A DNA stretch of 45,816 bases from UBA6197 sp047638075 (GTDB taxonomy: Bacteria; Pseudomonadota; Alphaproteobacteria; Rhodobacterales; Rhodobacteraceae): the NCBI RefSeq assembly GCF_047638075.1, contig NZ_JBLJBV010000063.1, positions 1-45,816 of the forward strand, given 5' to 3'. A program made the translations under genes and the position numbers. How positions within the stretch are numbered: position 1 is the stretch's first letter; each line of letters starts with the position of its first letter. Under the pieces are notes generated by a model. The model was not told where the DNA came from, ran no database searches, and worked only from the letters and a program-made list of their open reading frames with translations. Below are positions 1 to 8,599 of the stretch, piece after piece.

Positions 1-52
1 TTGGAAGCAACAGCAAAAACGGCATCTGCTCCTGGTCGCGCGGTTCCATCAT
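1..52 (-). CDS. pssA: CDP-diacylglycerol-serine O-phosphatidyltransferase, N-terminal fragment (probable)
   Basis: Only the first 17 codons lie in the window. They read MMEPRDQEQMPFLLLLP, which resembles the start of alphaproteobacterial PssA just before its first membrane segment. The gene begins 9 bp after the psd stop on the same strand, the usual psd-pssA arrangement in this family. PssA makes phosphatidylserine, the substrate of Psd, at the inner membrane. There are two adjacent ATG codons (52 and 49). The fragment is too short for certainty, so the call rests mainly on its neighbour. Confidence 0.55.
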   Translation of the reverse strand, partial: MMEPRDQEQMPFLLLLP

Positions 53-61
53 CTGGGCCCC

Positions 62-760
62 CTAACGGATGCCGCCCGCGCGTGCGGGCTCGGTTGCGGC
101 CAAATCGGCCAGAACAGTTTCTCCGGCGATCATCGTCTGCCCGATCACCACCAAAGGCTGCACGCCGTCCGGCAAGTATACATCAAGACGCGATCCGAAC
201 CGGATCAGCCCGAAACGGTCACCAGTCTGCAACACCTGCCCTGGCTGAACCTCGCACAAGATCCGGCGTGCCACCAGCCCCGCGATCTGCACGACGCCCA
301 GCATCCTGCCATCCGCCATCTCGATCGCAAGGCCGTTGCGTTCATTGTCGACGCTGGCCTTGTCCAGCGAGGCATTCAGGAACTTGCCAGGCCGGTAAGC
401 CACAGCGGTGATTTTGCCCCCAACCGGAACCCGGTTAACATGGCAGTTGAACACATTCATGAATACCGAAATCCGGGTCATCGGCCGGGTGCCGATGTTC
501 AGCTCGGCGGGCGGCACGGCGGGCTCCAGCAGGCTGATCACGCCATCGGCGGGGCTGATGATCAGCCCCGGTCGTGTCGGCGTTACCCGCACCGGATCAC
601 GAAAGAAATAATAAACCCAGATGGTCAGCCCTGTGCCGACCCAGCCCAACGGCTCCCAGATCAGAAACAACAGAACCGTGATCGCCGCGGCAATGGCGAC
701 AAACTTGCGCCCTTCACGGTGCATCGGCTTGATAAAGGTAGACAGCATACTGACGGACAT
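62..760 (-). CDS. psd: Phosphatidylserine decarboxylase proenzyme
   Basis: Converts phosphatidylserine to phosphatidylethanolamine at the inner membrane. The 232-residue protein is of the short Psd type. A hydrophobic N-terminal stretch spans about residues 20-52, followed by the ISPADG motif (D72) and FNCHVNR (H107). The Gly189-Ser190 pair in RFGSRLDVYLP is the self-cleavage site where Ser becomes the pyruvoyl cofactor. The start at 760 is preferred over an upstream ATG at 814 because AAGGAAAGG lies a few bases before it. pssA follows after 9 bp, so the two steps of PE synthesis are probably cotranscribed. Confidence 0.95.
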   Translation of the reverse strand: MSVSMLSTFIKPMHREGRKFVAIAAAITVLLFLIWEPLGWVGTGLTIWVYYFFRDPVRVTPTRPGLIISPADGVISLLEPAVPPAELNIGTRPMTRISVFMNVFNCHVNRVPVGGKITAVAYRPGKFLNASLDKASVDNERNGLAIEMADGRMLGVVQIAGLVARRILCEVQPGQVLQTGDRFGLIRFGSRLDVYLPDGVQPLVVIGQTMIAGETVLADLAATEPARAGGIR

Positions 761-930
761 CGGGAACCTTTCCTTGCGTAGCCTTGTGTTTAGCGCAAAG
801 CGGAGGCCATGCAAACGCCTGCCCGTTCGACTAGCTTCAAATATCCGCGGCAGAGCGTACCGAACCCGACCTTTGCGCCAACATCATGCGGCGAAGCCTC
901 CGGCGGGAGTATTTTGGCCAAACAAAAGCG

Positions 931-968
931 CAAAGAAAAACGCGGCCCCGAAGGACCGCGTTCTTTTT
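931..968 (-). terminator. Terminator behind rplM-rpsI
   Basis: Seven-base arms (939-945 and 956-962, AACGCGG/CCGCGTT) enclose a 10-base loop. Read on the minus strand the second arm runs into TTTTTCTTTG, a U tract typical of an intrinsic terminator, 24 bp after the rpsI stop. The plus-strand side also has a short T run (963-968), so it could act in both directions. Confidence 0.75.
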
Positions 969-985
969 GCAGGTTTGCAATCGTC

Positions 986-1483
986 TCAGCGCTTGGAGAA
1001 CTGGAACGAGCGGCGGGCTTTTGCCTTGCCGTATTTCTTGCGTTCCACCACGCGGCTGTCGCGAGTCAGGAAGCCAGCGGCTTTCAGCGCGCCACGCAGG
1101 CTGGGTTCATAAAGCTGTAGCGCTTTCGAGATGCCGTGCTTGACCGCGCCGGCCTGACCTGACAGGCCCCCACCGGCAACAGTGGCGAACACGTCAAACT
1201 GGCCTTCGACCCCGGCAACCGTAAACGGCTGGCGCAGGATCATTTGCAGCACCGGGCGGGCGAAGTAGACGGCCATTTCCTTGCCGTTCACCACGACCTT
1301 GCCCGAACCCGGCTTGATCCAGACGCGGGCGACCGCGTCCTTGCGCTTGCCGGTCGCATATGAGCGACCCAGGCTGTCACGCTGCGGGGTGCGGGGTGCT
1401 GCAACTTCGACGGCGGCAGCGGGGGTGCCCGCCACGGCCGATTTCAGATCGTCGAGAGATTTGAGTTCTTCAGCCATCGTCAT
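986..1483 (-). CDS. rpsI: 30S ribosomal protein S9
   Basis: Small-subunit ribosomal protein S9 (uS9), whose C-terminal tail reaches towards the P-site tRNA. The conserved body begins at GRSYATGKRKDAVARVWIKP and the protein ends with the diagnostic basic tail RRSFQFSKR. It has the extra N-terminal region of about 35 residues seen in alphaproteobacterial S9. The ATG at 1483 overlaps the rplM stop as ATGA, which favours this start; a second ATG at 1477 (MAEELKS) is equally possible. It forms the usual rplM-rpsI operon, closed by the hairpin at 931-968. Confidence 0.97.
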   Translation of the reverse strand: MTMAEELKSLDDLKSAVAGTPAAAVEVAAPRTPQRDSLGRSYATGKRKDAVARVWIKPGSGKVVVNGKEMAVYFARPVLQMILRQPFTVAGVEGQFDVFATVAGGGLSGQAGAVKHGISKALQLYEPSLRGALKAAGFLTRDSRVVERKKYGKAKARRSFQFSKR

Positions 1484-1944
1484 GCGCTCCGGGTGTTCTT
1501 GGGGTTCATCGACGCTACGTCGAGAACCTCGGGGGCTTGGGCTTCATGCGGATGGGCGGCCCCGGCGTAAACGCGCAGGTTCGACATCTGCTGACGGCCC
1601 AGACGGTTGCGCGAGATCATGCGCTCGACGGCCTTGATCACCACACGTTCGGGGTGGGCGCCTTCCAGCACCTGCTCGGCGGTGCGGAACTTGATCCCGC
1701 CCGGATGGCCGGTGTGCCAGTAATAGCGCTTGTCGGTGCGCTTGGCGCCAGTCATCTGCACCTTGTCGGCGTTGATAATGATGACGTTGTCCCCCATGTC
1801 CATATGAGGGGTGAAGGTGGCTTTGTGCTTGCCACGCAGACGCATGGCGACGATCGTGGCGAGGCGGCCCAGAACGATGCCCTCGGCATCAATCAAGATC
1901 CACTTCTTTTCGATCTCCGCCGGTTTTGCGGTATAGGTTTTCAT
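1480..1944 (-). CDS. rplM: 50S ribosomal protein L13
   Basis: Large-subunit ribosomal protein L13 (uL13), an early assembly protein, 154 residues. Family motifs are clear: the N-terminal KKWILIDAEGIVLGRLAT, then GDNVIIINADKVQMTG, YYWHTGHPGG and the region around RMISRNRLGR. The start at 1944 (MKTYTAKPAE) is the standard one; the frame stays open further upstream but that extension has no L13 similarity. The stop overlaps the rpsI start by four bases, which implies translational coupling. Confidence 0.97.
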   Translation of the reverse strand: MKTYTAKPAEIEKKWILIDAEGIVLGRLATIVAMRLRGKHKATFTPHMDMGDNVIIINADKVQMTGAKRTDKRYYWHTGHPGGIKFRTAEQVLEGAHPERVVIKAVERMISRNRLGRQQMSNLRVYAGAAHPHEAQAPEVLDVASMNPKNTRSA

Positions 1945-2110
1945 CAGCTTTTGGCCCTTTGGTAGGCTTGTGCAATTCAGATGGCGGCTTGTCGGGGATT
2001 TTCCGGTGAAAATCAAGCACCATGCGCGCATTATAGTTGTGTAAGTTCAATGCTTTATAAAATAGGTATTAAAATACCCCACCCAGGCTGCGATTTCGGC
2101 CAGCGATCCG

Positions 2111-2536
2111 CTATACCGCGACCGGAGGAATCGAATAGGTCATAGCGGCCCGCGCGACCGGATGCTCCTGCCCTTGCGAATGGATCAGCGCATCGCCAAC
2201 CGCCAGCACCCGCCCCAGCTTCAGCAACCGGGTGCGCGCAATCAGGTCAACCCCGGCTACGGGTTTGCGCATGAAATCAATGCTGGAGCTGGTCGTCACC
2301 GCCAATGCCACGGGACCCAGACGCGAAAGAATGGCCAAGTATACCGCTACATCCGCAAGTGCAAAAATCGACGGGCCCGAAACCGTGCCACCGGGGCGCA
2401 AATGCCGCTCTGCCACCTTCAGGCGCACAACAATACCCGTAGGCGTCAGGGCCTCCACCTCGAAATCAGCGGCCACCTGAGGAAATTCCCGCGCAAGAAA
2501 GGCGTGCAGCGCGTCTTTATCCATCGTCAGTTGCAT
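2111..2536 (-). CDS. PaaI-family hotdog thioesterase
   Basis: A 141-residue single-domain hotdog-fold protein of the PaaI/YbgC type, which hydrolyses acyl-CoA thioesters. The central segment RPGGTVSGPSIFALADVAVY matches the family pattern in which a Gly/Pro-rich turn precedes the long helix, here with an Asp where many members carry catalytic Asp or Glu. The start at 2536 follows GGAGGGAA at ideal spacing; upstream in-frame codons lack a ribosome binding site. It is divergent from an enoyl-CoA hydratase-like gene 53 bp away, so both may serve acyl-CoA metabolism. The natural substrate cannot be told. Confidence 0.8.
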   Translation of the reverse strand: MQLTMDKDALHAFLAREFPQVAADFEVEALTPTGIVVRLKVAERHLRPGGTVSGPSIFALADVAVYLAILSRLGPVALAVTTSSSIDFMRKPVAGVDLIARTRLLKLGRVLAVGDALIHSQGQEHPVARAAMTYSIPPVAV

Positions 2537-2589
2537 CTTCCCTCCAATCAGATCCCGGCCTAGAGTTTCGCCCAAAGGGAGGAATGTCC

Positions 2590-3375
2590 ATGAGTGATCT
2601 GCTGTTGCGAGAAGACCAGGCAGGTGTCGCCTATATCACGTTGAACGCACCGCGTAGCCTGAATGCGCTGTCGGATGCGATGCTCGCGGCGCTGAAGGCG
2701 ATGCTGACGGATCTTTCGCACGATGACGAGGTGAAGGTGGTGGTGCTGAGGGGCGCGGGCAAAGCGTTCTGTGCCGGCCATGACCTTAAGGAAATGCAGG
2801 CCGGTCGGGCTGCCGCCGATAACGGGCGTGCCTATTTCGCTGATCTTTTTACACGTTGCGCCGCGGTAATGCAGATGATTTCCGTCCTGCCCCAACCGGT
2901 GATCGCCGAGGTCCACGGCATTGCCACCGCAGCAGGTTGCCAACTTGTTGCCTCCTGCGACCTCGCCGTTGCCGCCGAGGGGACGCGCTTTGGCGTGAAC
3001 GGGGTGAATATCGGGCTGTTTTGCTCAACCCCGATGGTGGCGCTGACGCGCAATGTGCCGCGCAAAGTGGCGTTCGAGATGCTGACCACGGGCGAGTTCA
3101 TCACCGCCGACCGCGCCCATCAGGTAGGGCTTGTCAATCGGGTCGTCGCCCCCGAGGCGCTGGCCGACGAAACATCGCGCCTTGCCGCCACATTGGCAGG
3201 TAAGCTGGGATCAGTGGTCAAAATCGGCAAGCAGGCATTTTATCAGCAGGCGGATATGAGCCTTGCCGACGCCTATGAACATACGGCCGCCGTCATGGTC
3301 GACAACATGCTTTTTCGGGATACGAACGAGGGCATTTCAGCCTTCATAGAAAAACGAAAGCCCGATTGGGCATAG
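2590..3375 (+). CDS. Enoyl-CoA hydratase/isomerase-family (crotonase) protein
   Basis: A 261-residue crotonase-fold enzyme that acts on acyl-CoA esters. The oxyanion-hole segment GAGKAFCAGHDLKEM is present near residues 56-70, and the second one around HGIATAAGCQLVASCDLAVA. The usual catalytic Glu pair of true enoyl-CoA hydratase is not obvious: the region after the second motif reads FGVNGVNIGLFCSTP. Family members with this pattern resemble ECHDC3-like proteins, so hydratase activity is uncertain. The start at 2590 is chosen because GGGAGG lies 7 bases before it; an ATG at 2584 is too close to that site. Confidence 0.82.
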   Translation: MSDLLLREDQAGVAYITLNAPRSLNALSDAMLAALKAMLTDLSHDDEVKVVVLRGAGKAFCAGHDLKEMQAGRAAADNGRAYFADLFTRCAAVMQMISVLPQPVIAEVHGIATAAGCQLVASCDLAVAAEGTRFGVNGVNIGLFCSTPMVALTRNVPRKVAFEMLTTGEFITADRAHQVGLVNRVVAPEALADETSRLAATLAGKLGSVVKIGKQAFYQQADMSLADAYEHTAAVMVDNMLFRDTNEGISAFIEKRKPDWA

Positions 3376-3441
3376 GGCGAGTATATATAGGCACAGACAG
3401 ATTCATCCGGCGCGATTGTGATAGACGTCCCCTTATCGCTG

Positions 3442-3465
3442 CCAAGGTCGCAATTGCGGCCTTGG
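3442..3465. other. 24-bp near-perfect palindrome
   Basis: Arms CCAAGG (3442-3447) and CCTTGG (3460-3465) flank the perfect palindrome CGCAATTGCG (3449-3458), with a single mismatched pair between them. It lies in the gap between the convergent enoyl-CoA hydratase-like gene and mtlK, 66 bp behind the former, and is followed by CCTTT on the plus strand. It may form a cruciform or a terminator without a strong U tract. No protein binding site is recognised. Confidence 0.4.
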
Positions 3466-3500
3466 CCTTTCAGGTCGCGACCATCGGCATGCCCCCATAG

Positions 3501-3531
3501 AGGCGCCCGGCATTTCTTGAACCGGACGCCT
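3501..3531 (-). terminator. Hairpin at the 3' end of the polyol operon
   Basis: The arms AGGCGCCCGG (3501-3510) and CCGGACGCCT (3522-3531) pair over ten positions when read on the minus strand, with one U-G wobble, around an 11-base loop. The hairpin starts about 10 bases after the mtlK stop. No U tract follows, so it is either a weak terminator or a structure that protects the 3' end of the messenger. Confidence 0.45.
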
Positions 3532-3541
3532 TGGTGGGCGG

Positions 3542-5026
3542 TTACGCCTGCCCCGTATAAGACCGAAGAGCGGCTTCACACCCCTCGGACCAGATCAGCC
3601 CCAACCAATATGCAAACGCATCGGCAAAGCGTGGTGTATCTGCCAGATCGCCATAAATATGCACCTGTTCAAGCCAGGCTTGCGGCCGGGTTTTCGCAGC
3701 CGTAGCGGCGCTGTTCAACCTGTCCCAGAATGGGTCATTCGGATCTATTCTTGAGCCATCTTCACGCGTACCTTCGCACATGCGCGCCCAAAGTGCCTCG
3801 ACCAGGGCCAGCCCATTGATCGGCGCACCCGACGCGAGGCCCGCACGCAGGATCGGCAGGACAAACCCGGTGTGGCGCGATGACCCGTCAAAGGCCACAC
3901 GGCGGGTTGTATCGACGATTGCCGGGTTGGAAAACCTTCGCTCGATAAGGTCGATATAGGCCGCAGGGGTCATCCCGGGGACGGGTTTTACATGGGGCGC
4001 TATCTCCTCCTCCTCGACTTTTCGAAAGAGGGCGCGAATTTGCGGATGATCCATGCAGCCTGCAATCGTCGCAACCGAAAGGATCTCTCCGGGGTTGGCA
4101 ATGACCTGATGACCGGCATTCAGAATGCGGATCTTCATCGCCTCATAGTCGTGAACGTGGTCTGTGAGGGTGGCGCCGACGCGGTCCCAATCGGGGCGAC
4201 CCGCGCAAAAGTCATCTTCAATCACCCATTGACGGAAATTCTCGTGGGTGACAGGCGCCTCGTCCACAATGCCAAAATCGCGAACCAAGGCGATTTCCCG
4301 CGGACCAGTCGCGGGGACGATGCAATCGACCATGGAATTGGGAAAACTACAGTTCCCATCAATCCAATCGGCAAGTGCGGGGTCGGTCAGACGGCAAAGG
4401 CCGACAATGGTTTGCCGCAAGATCTGGCCATTGCCTTGCAGGTTGTCACAGCTTTGACAGGTAAAAGGCCCCAGATCCTGCGCACGTCGCAGTTTCAGTG
4501 CCGCGATCATCGCCCCAAAGGCAGTTTTCGGCGTTGCGGGATGGGCCACATCGTGCTGGATATCAGAATGATCTGCATCAAAGCTGCCATCCACGGGGGA
4601 CATATAATAACCACCCTCGGTCACAGTCAGCGCAACAATGCGGATTGCGGGATCTGCCATCTGGCGAATAAGGGAGGCATTCCCCTCTTGCACGGGAACA
4701 TAGTCGACCATGGCCCCGGTAACTTCGGCGGATTTGCCCGATGGATCAAGCTCGATCAAGGTAGTCAGATAATCTTGCGCATGCAGCTTTTCGCGCATGA
4801 TCGCATCACTTGCGCGGACGCCTGCGCCAACGATGGCCCAATCGTGGTTGAGCCCCGCATCAAACAGGCGATGCAGATACCATGCCTGGTGCGCACGGTG
4901 AAAATTGCCAAGGCCGATGTGGACGATTCCGGCGGTCAGCGCCGCGCGGTCATAGCGCGGGATGCGAACACCTTCAGGAAGTGCGTTCAAGGTCGCATTG
5001 GAGAGTTTTACCTGCACGTTTTCCAT
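3542..5026 (-). CDS. mtlK: Mannitol 2-dehydrogenase (polyol dehydrogenase, long-chain type)
   Basis: NAD-dependent oxidation of D-mannitol (and probably D-arabitol or sorbitol) to the ketose in the cytoplasm. The 494-residue length is normal for the metal-free mannitol dehydrogenase family. N-terminal nucleotide-fold motif GIVHIGLGNFHRAHQAWYLH, then LTVTEGGYY, SCDNLQGNG, and the catalytic-region sequence EAMKIRILNAGHQVI with the family Lys, Asn and His. The start at 5026 overlaps the smoS stop (TGATG); a longer start at 5038 inside smoS is possible. It is the last gene of the operon, as in Rhodobacter sphaeroides, where a kinase gene follows; here the kinase sits divergently at 11249. Confidence 0.92.
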   Translation of the reverse strand: MENVQVKLSNATLNALPEGVRIPRYDRAALTAGIVHIGLGNFHRAHQAWYLHRLFDAGLNHDWAIVGAGVRASDAIMREKLHAQDYLTTLIELDPSGKSAEVTGAMVDYVPVQEGNASLIRQMADPAIRIVALTVTEGGYYMSPVDGSFDADHSDIQHDVAHPATPKTAFGAMIAALKLRRAQDLGPFTCQSCDNLQGNGQILRQTIVGLCRLTDPALADWIDGNCSFPNSMVDCIVPATGPREIALVRDFGIVDEAPVTHENFRQWVIEDDFCAGRPDWDRVGATLTDHVHDYEAMKIRILNAGHQVIANPGEILSVATIAGCMDHPQIRALFRKVEEEEIAPHVKPVPGMTPAAYIDLIERRFSNPAIVDTTRRVAFDGSSRHTGFVLPILRAGLASGAPINGLALVEALWARMCEGTREDGSRIDPNDPFWDRLNSAATAAKTRPQAWLEQVHIYGDLADTPRFADAFAYWLGLIWSEGCEAALRSYTGQA

Positions 5027-5799
5027 CAGCTCATCCACTGCCCGCCGTCAACGTTATACGTCTGGGACACAATGTAATCGGATTCAGAAGACGCAAGAAA
5101 GACCGCCATCCCTGTCAGATCGTCCGGCGTGGCAAAGCGGCCAGCCGGAACGCTTGCTGCAACCTCGGCTTTTTTCTGACCGGGCTTTTTGCCCTCAAGC
5201 TTTGCGAACATCGCGTCGACATGGGCCCAATGTTCCCCCTCCACGACGCCTGGTGCGATCGCGTTGACGTTGATGCCATGTTTGATCAGGTTCAAACCCG
5301 CAGATTGCGTCATCGAGATCACTGCCGCCTTGGTCGAGCAATAGACCAGGACCAGGCTTTCACCTCGACGGCCCGCTTGTGACGCCATGTTGATGATTTT
5401 GCCACCATGGCCCTGTGCAATCATCTGTTTGGCGGCCGCCTGCATCGTGAACAAGGTGCCACCAACGTTCACGGCGTAAAGTTTGTCATAGCTGGCGCGC
5501 GTGATGTCCACGGTTTCTGCGGCATCAAACAAAGCGGCATTGTTGATCAAGATATCCAGTTTACCCGTTTTGGCGACAACGGCCGCAATAGCCGCGTCAA
5601 TGCTGGCTTGATCGCCAACGTCGATTTGCACGGCATAAGCCTGCGCACCGATTTCATCAGCCGTGGCCTGGGCCGCTTGCAGATTGATGTCGGCAACCGC
5701 GACGGTAGCGCCTTCACGGACATACGCTTCGGCAAAGCCCCGGCCAATACCACGGGCCGCGCCAGTGATCAGCGCTGATTTTCCTTGTAAACGGCTCAT
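5026..5799 (-). CDS. smoS: Sorbitol/galactitol dehydrogenase (short-chain dehydrogenase)
   Basis: A 257-residue classical SDR, very close in sequence pattern to Rhodobacter sphaeroides SmoS, which oxidises D-sorbitol to D-fructose, galactitol to D-tagatose and L-iditol to L-sorbose with NAD. Motifs: TGAARGIGRGF (residues 12-22) for the cofactor, D37 after the second strand (NAD preference), NNAALF, Ser in NMASQAG, and the catalytic YCSTK. The C-terminus ends YNVDGGQWMS. Its start overlaps the smoK stop by four bases and its stop overlaps the mtlK start, so all three are translationally coupled. Confidence 0.93.
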   Translation of the reverse strand: MSRLQGKSALITGAARGIGRGFAEAYVREGATVAVADINLQAAQATADEIGAQAYAVQIDVGDQASIDAAIAAVVAKTGKLDILINNAALFDAAETVDITRASYDKLYAVNVGGTLFTMQAAAKQMIAQGHGGKIINMASQAGRRGESLVLVYCSTKAAVISMTQSAGLNLIKHGINVNAIAPGVVEGEHWAHVDAMFAKLEGKKPGQKKAEVAASVPAGRFATPDDLTGMAVFLASSESDYIVSQTYNVDGGQWMS

Positions 5800-6800
5800 T
5801 TCACTCGCAGTCCTTTGTCATCGAAGCGATGGATCTTGTCAGCTTCCGGGGTAAGAAAGACGGTATCATTGGCTTTGAGTTCAATCTCGCCGCTGACACG
5901 CACTGTCAGGCTTTCAGCCAGACCGGTATCGTGAACATAAAAGAACGTATCCGAACCGAGGTGTTCAGACATGCCAACGCGACCTTTCCACTGCCCATCG
6001 CTTGGCGAAACAACAATATGTTCGGGGCGGATACCTATGGTGGTGGCGCTGTGTTTTTCGGCCTCGGCACCGGTGATCAGGTTCATTTGGGGCGACCCGA
6101 TGAAACCCGCCACAAACACATTGCGCGGGCTACGATAGAGTTCAAGCGGGCTGCCAACCTGTTCAATATAACCTTTGCGTAGCACGACGATCTTGTCGGC
6201 CATTGTCATGGCCTCTACTTGGTCATGCGTGACATAGATCATCGTGGTCTTGAGCCGCTTGTGCAGTTCGGTAATCTCAAGCCGCATTCCCACACGCAGG
6301 GCCGCGTCAAGGTTTGACAACGGTTCGTCAAACAGAAATGCCGCCGGTTCACGCACAATGGCACGCCCAATGGCAACCCTCTGACGTTGCCCACCCGAAA
6401 GCTGACCGGGCCGCCGGTCAATATAATCGGACAGGTTCAGGATCTTTGCGGCATTGTCGATGCGCCGGTTTTGCTCGGCCTTGTCCATGCCCGCCATCCG
6501 CAGGGGAAAGGCGATGTTTTTACGCACGGTCATATGCGGGTAAAGTGCGTAGCTTTGAAACACCATGGCAAGGCCGCGTTTCGCGGGTGGCGTCAAAGTG
6601 GCGTCTTGCCCATCAATGCGGATCTGCCCACCCGACACATCCTCAAGCCCGGCGATCAAGCGCAAAAGCGTCGATTTTCCACAGCCAGAGGGGCCAACGA
6701 AAACAACGAATTCACCCTCTTCGATGGTTAGATCCAACGGCGGAATGACTTCCACATCGCCAAATTTCTTTGTTACTTTATCTAGGGTAATGCGTCCCAT
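5796..6800 (-). CDS. smoK: Polyol ABC transporter ATP-binding protein
   Basis: Energises import of sugar alcohols as a MalK/UgpC-type ATPase of 334 residues. Walker A is GPSGCGKST (36-44), the Q-loop FQSYALYPHM, the signature LSGGQRQRVAIGRA, Walker B AFLFDEPLSNLD and the switch His in YVTHDQVEA. A C-terminal regulatory beta domain of about 100 residues is present, shorter than in MalK itself. The order binding protein, two permeases, ATPase and then dehydrogenases equals the known smoEFGK operon, which is why the substrate is called as polyol. Confidence 0.92.
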   Translation of the reverse strand: MGRITLDKVTKKFGDVEVIPPLDLTIEEGEFVVFVGPSGCGKSTLLRLIAGLEDVSGGQIRIDGQDATLTPPAKRGLAMVFQSYALYPHMTVRKNIAFPLRMAGMDKAEQNRRIDNAAKILNLSDYIDRRPGQLSGGQRQRVAIGRAIVREPAAFLFDEPLSNLDAALRVGMRLEITELHKRLKTTMIYVTHDQVEAMTMADKIVVLRKGYIEQVGSPLELYRSPRNVFVAGFIGSPQMNLITGAEAEKHSATTIGIRPEHIVVSPSDGQWKGRVGMSEHLGSDTFFYVHDTGLAESLTVRVSGEIELKANDTVFLTPEADKIHRFDDKGLRVK

Positions 6801-6812
6801 GATCTTGGATCC

Positions 6813-7643
6813 CTATTTTACTGCGCCAAAGGTCAGGCCGCGGACAAGTTGTTTCTGGCTGAACCAGCCAAGGATGAGGATAGGCGCGATAGCCATGGTC
6901 GAGGCGGCGCTCAGCTTTGCGTAGAACAGGCCTTCGGGGCTGGAATAACTGGCGATGAACGCCGTAAGCGGTGCGGCATTGGCGGCCGTCAGGTTCAGGG
7001 TCCAGAACGCCTCGTTCCATGCCAGAATGACATTCAGCAGCAGGGTCGATGCGATGCCCGGCACCGCCATTGGCGTCAGAACATACAGGATTTCAGACCG
7101 CAGGCTGGCGCCATCCATCCGGGCCGCCTCCAAAATCTCGCCGGGGATCTCGCGGAAATAGGTGTAAAGCATCCACACGATGATCGGCAGGTTCATCAAG
7201 GTCAGCACAATTACCAACCCCGTGCGGCTATCCAAAAGCCCCGTATCGCGGAAGATAAGGTAGATTGGGATCAAGACCCCCACCGGTGGCAGCATCTTGG
7301 TGGACAGCATCCACATCAGTATATCCTTGGTCCGCTTGCCGGGAACAAAGGCCATCGACCACGCCGCCGGCACCGCGATCAGCAGACCCAGAACGGTAGA
7401 GCCGACCGAAATGATGACCGAGTTCCAGAAGTGGCGAAAGTAATCCGAGCGTTCCTGCACGGCCGTATAATTCTCCAGCGTCCAGTGGAAATTGAATAGC
7501 GACGGTGGGTCGGCAATCGCCTCAGCCTCGGTCTTGAAGCTGGTCAGGATCGTCCACAGGATCGGAAAGAAGATCATCAGCCCAAGCGTCCCCGCCAAAA
7601 CCGTCACGCCAATCTTCTTCCGGGTTGAAATAGCACGGGCCAT
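6813..7643 (-). CDS. smoG: Polyol ABC transporter permease (MalG type)
   Basis: Inner-membrane subunit of the sugar-alcohol importer, 276 residues, with about six hydrophobic segments, the first at roughly residues 12-34. The cytoplasmic EAA loop reads EAARMDGASLRSEILYVLTP (residues about 171-190), the site where the ATPase docks. The C-terminus FSQKQLVRGLTFGAVK is the common ending of MalG-type permeases. It lies 12 bp before smoK and 27 bp after smoF. Confidence 0.92.
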   Translation of the reverse strand: MARAISTRKKIGVTVLAGTLGLMIFFPILWTILTSFKTEAEAIADPPSLFNFHWTLENYTAVQERSDYFRHFWNSVIISVGSTVLGLLIAVPAAWSMAFVPGKRTKDILMWMLSTKMLPPVGVLIPIYLIFRDTGLLDSRTGLVIVLTLMNLPIIVWMLYTYFREIPGEILEAARMDGASLRSEILYVLTPMAVPGIASTLLLNVILAWNEAFWTLNLTAANAAPLTAFIASYSSPEGLFYAKLSAASTMAIAPILILGWFSQKQLVRGLTFGAVK

Positions 7644-7670
7644 CAGTGGTCCTCCGGTGTGTTCAGGGAT

Positions 7671-8543
7671 TTACGCATCAAGGTTTTTGCCGATGGCGCG
7701 CATCAGGAAAATCGCGACGATATTGGCCAGGATGATCGCAATCACGCCACCCGCCGAACCCGCCCCAACATCGAACGACAACAGGCTCTTGGCGTAAACG
7801 AGATAGGTCAGATTGGTGCTGGCAGTGCCGGGGCCACCATTTGTGGTCACCAGGATTTCTGCGAAAACTGATAGTAAAAAGATCGTCTGGATCAGGATCA
7901 CAACGGTAATCGCACGGCTTAGATGCGGCAGTTTGATGTGGAAAAAGCGGCTGATCGGCCCCGCGCCATCTATTTCGGCGGCTTCCAGTTGCTCGCTATC
8001 CAGACTTTGAATTGCGGTCAGCAGGATCAGCGTCGCGAAAGGTAGCCATTGCCAACTGACGATCCCGATGATCGACGCGAGCGGCGCCTGACTTAGAAAA
8101 TCGTAAGGCTGTAATCCCAAGGCTTTGGCGCCATAGGCAAACAGGCCATTCGCGGGGTGAAGAAACATGTTCTTCCATACCAGCGCCGAAACCGTTGGCA
8201 TCACGAAAAACGGCGCAATGACAAGAATTCGAATAAACCCCTGGCCGAACATCGGCATATCCAAAAGCAGCGCAAACAACACCCCCAAAACAATGGTGAT
8301 GATCAAAACCCCCACCACCAGAACCAGGGTATTCTGCATCGCTTGCCAGAAAGCGGGATTGTCAATGAAACTTGAATAATTCCGAAACCCTACCCAACCT
8401 TGGCGGTCAGGAGAAAGCAGCCGATACCGGCGGAACGAATAATAAAGCGTCATCAGCAACGGAACGATCATCCAGACCAACAATAAGAATGTTGCGGGGG
8501 CGATCATGATCCGGGCAGCGCTGCGGGAATGCTGTGTGGACAT
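7671..8543 (-). CDS. smoF: Polyol ABC transporter permease (MalF type)
   Basis: Partner inner-membrane permease, 290 residues. The N-terminus is followed by a membrane segment (MIAPATFLLLVWMIVPLLMT) and the periplasmic YYSFRRYRLLSPDRQGWVGF typical of this group. The EAA loop is EAAEIDGAGPISRFFHIKLP near residues 183-202. It is separated from the upstream binding-protein gene by a terminator-like hairpin, so it is probably expressed at a lower level than smoE. Confidence 0.92.
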   Translation of the reverse strand: MSTQHSRSAARIMIAPATFLLLVWMIVPLLMTLYYSFRRYRLLSPDRQGWVGFRNYSSFIDNPAFWQAMQNTLVLVVGVLIITIVLGVLFALLLDMPMFGQGFIRILVIAPFFVMPTVSALVWKNMFLHPANGLFAYGAKALGLQPYDFLSQAPLASIIGIVSWQWLPFATLILLTAIQSLDSEQLEAAEIDGAGPISRFFHIKLPHLSRAITVVILIQTIFLLSVFAEILVTTNGGPGTASTNLTYLVYAKSLLSFDVGAGSAGGVIAIILANIVAIFLMRAIGKNLDA

Positions 8544-8599
8544 GGGGTTTCATCCTGCAAATGCGGTTGGAACGACCAATAGTATCAGAAGGGCGCTCT

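Noticed and set aside
3418..3705. 95-codon plus-strand frame over the mtlK 3' end
   Set aside because: It is antisense to the well-supported mtlK gene and covers two hairpins.
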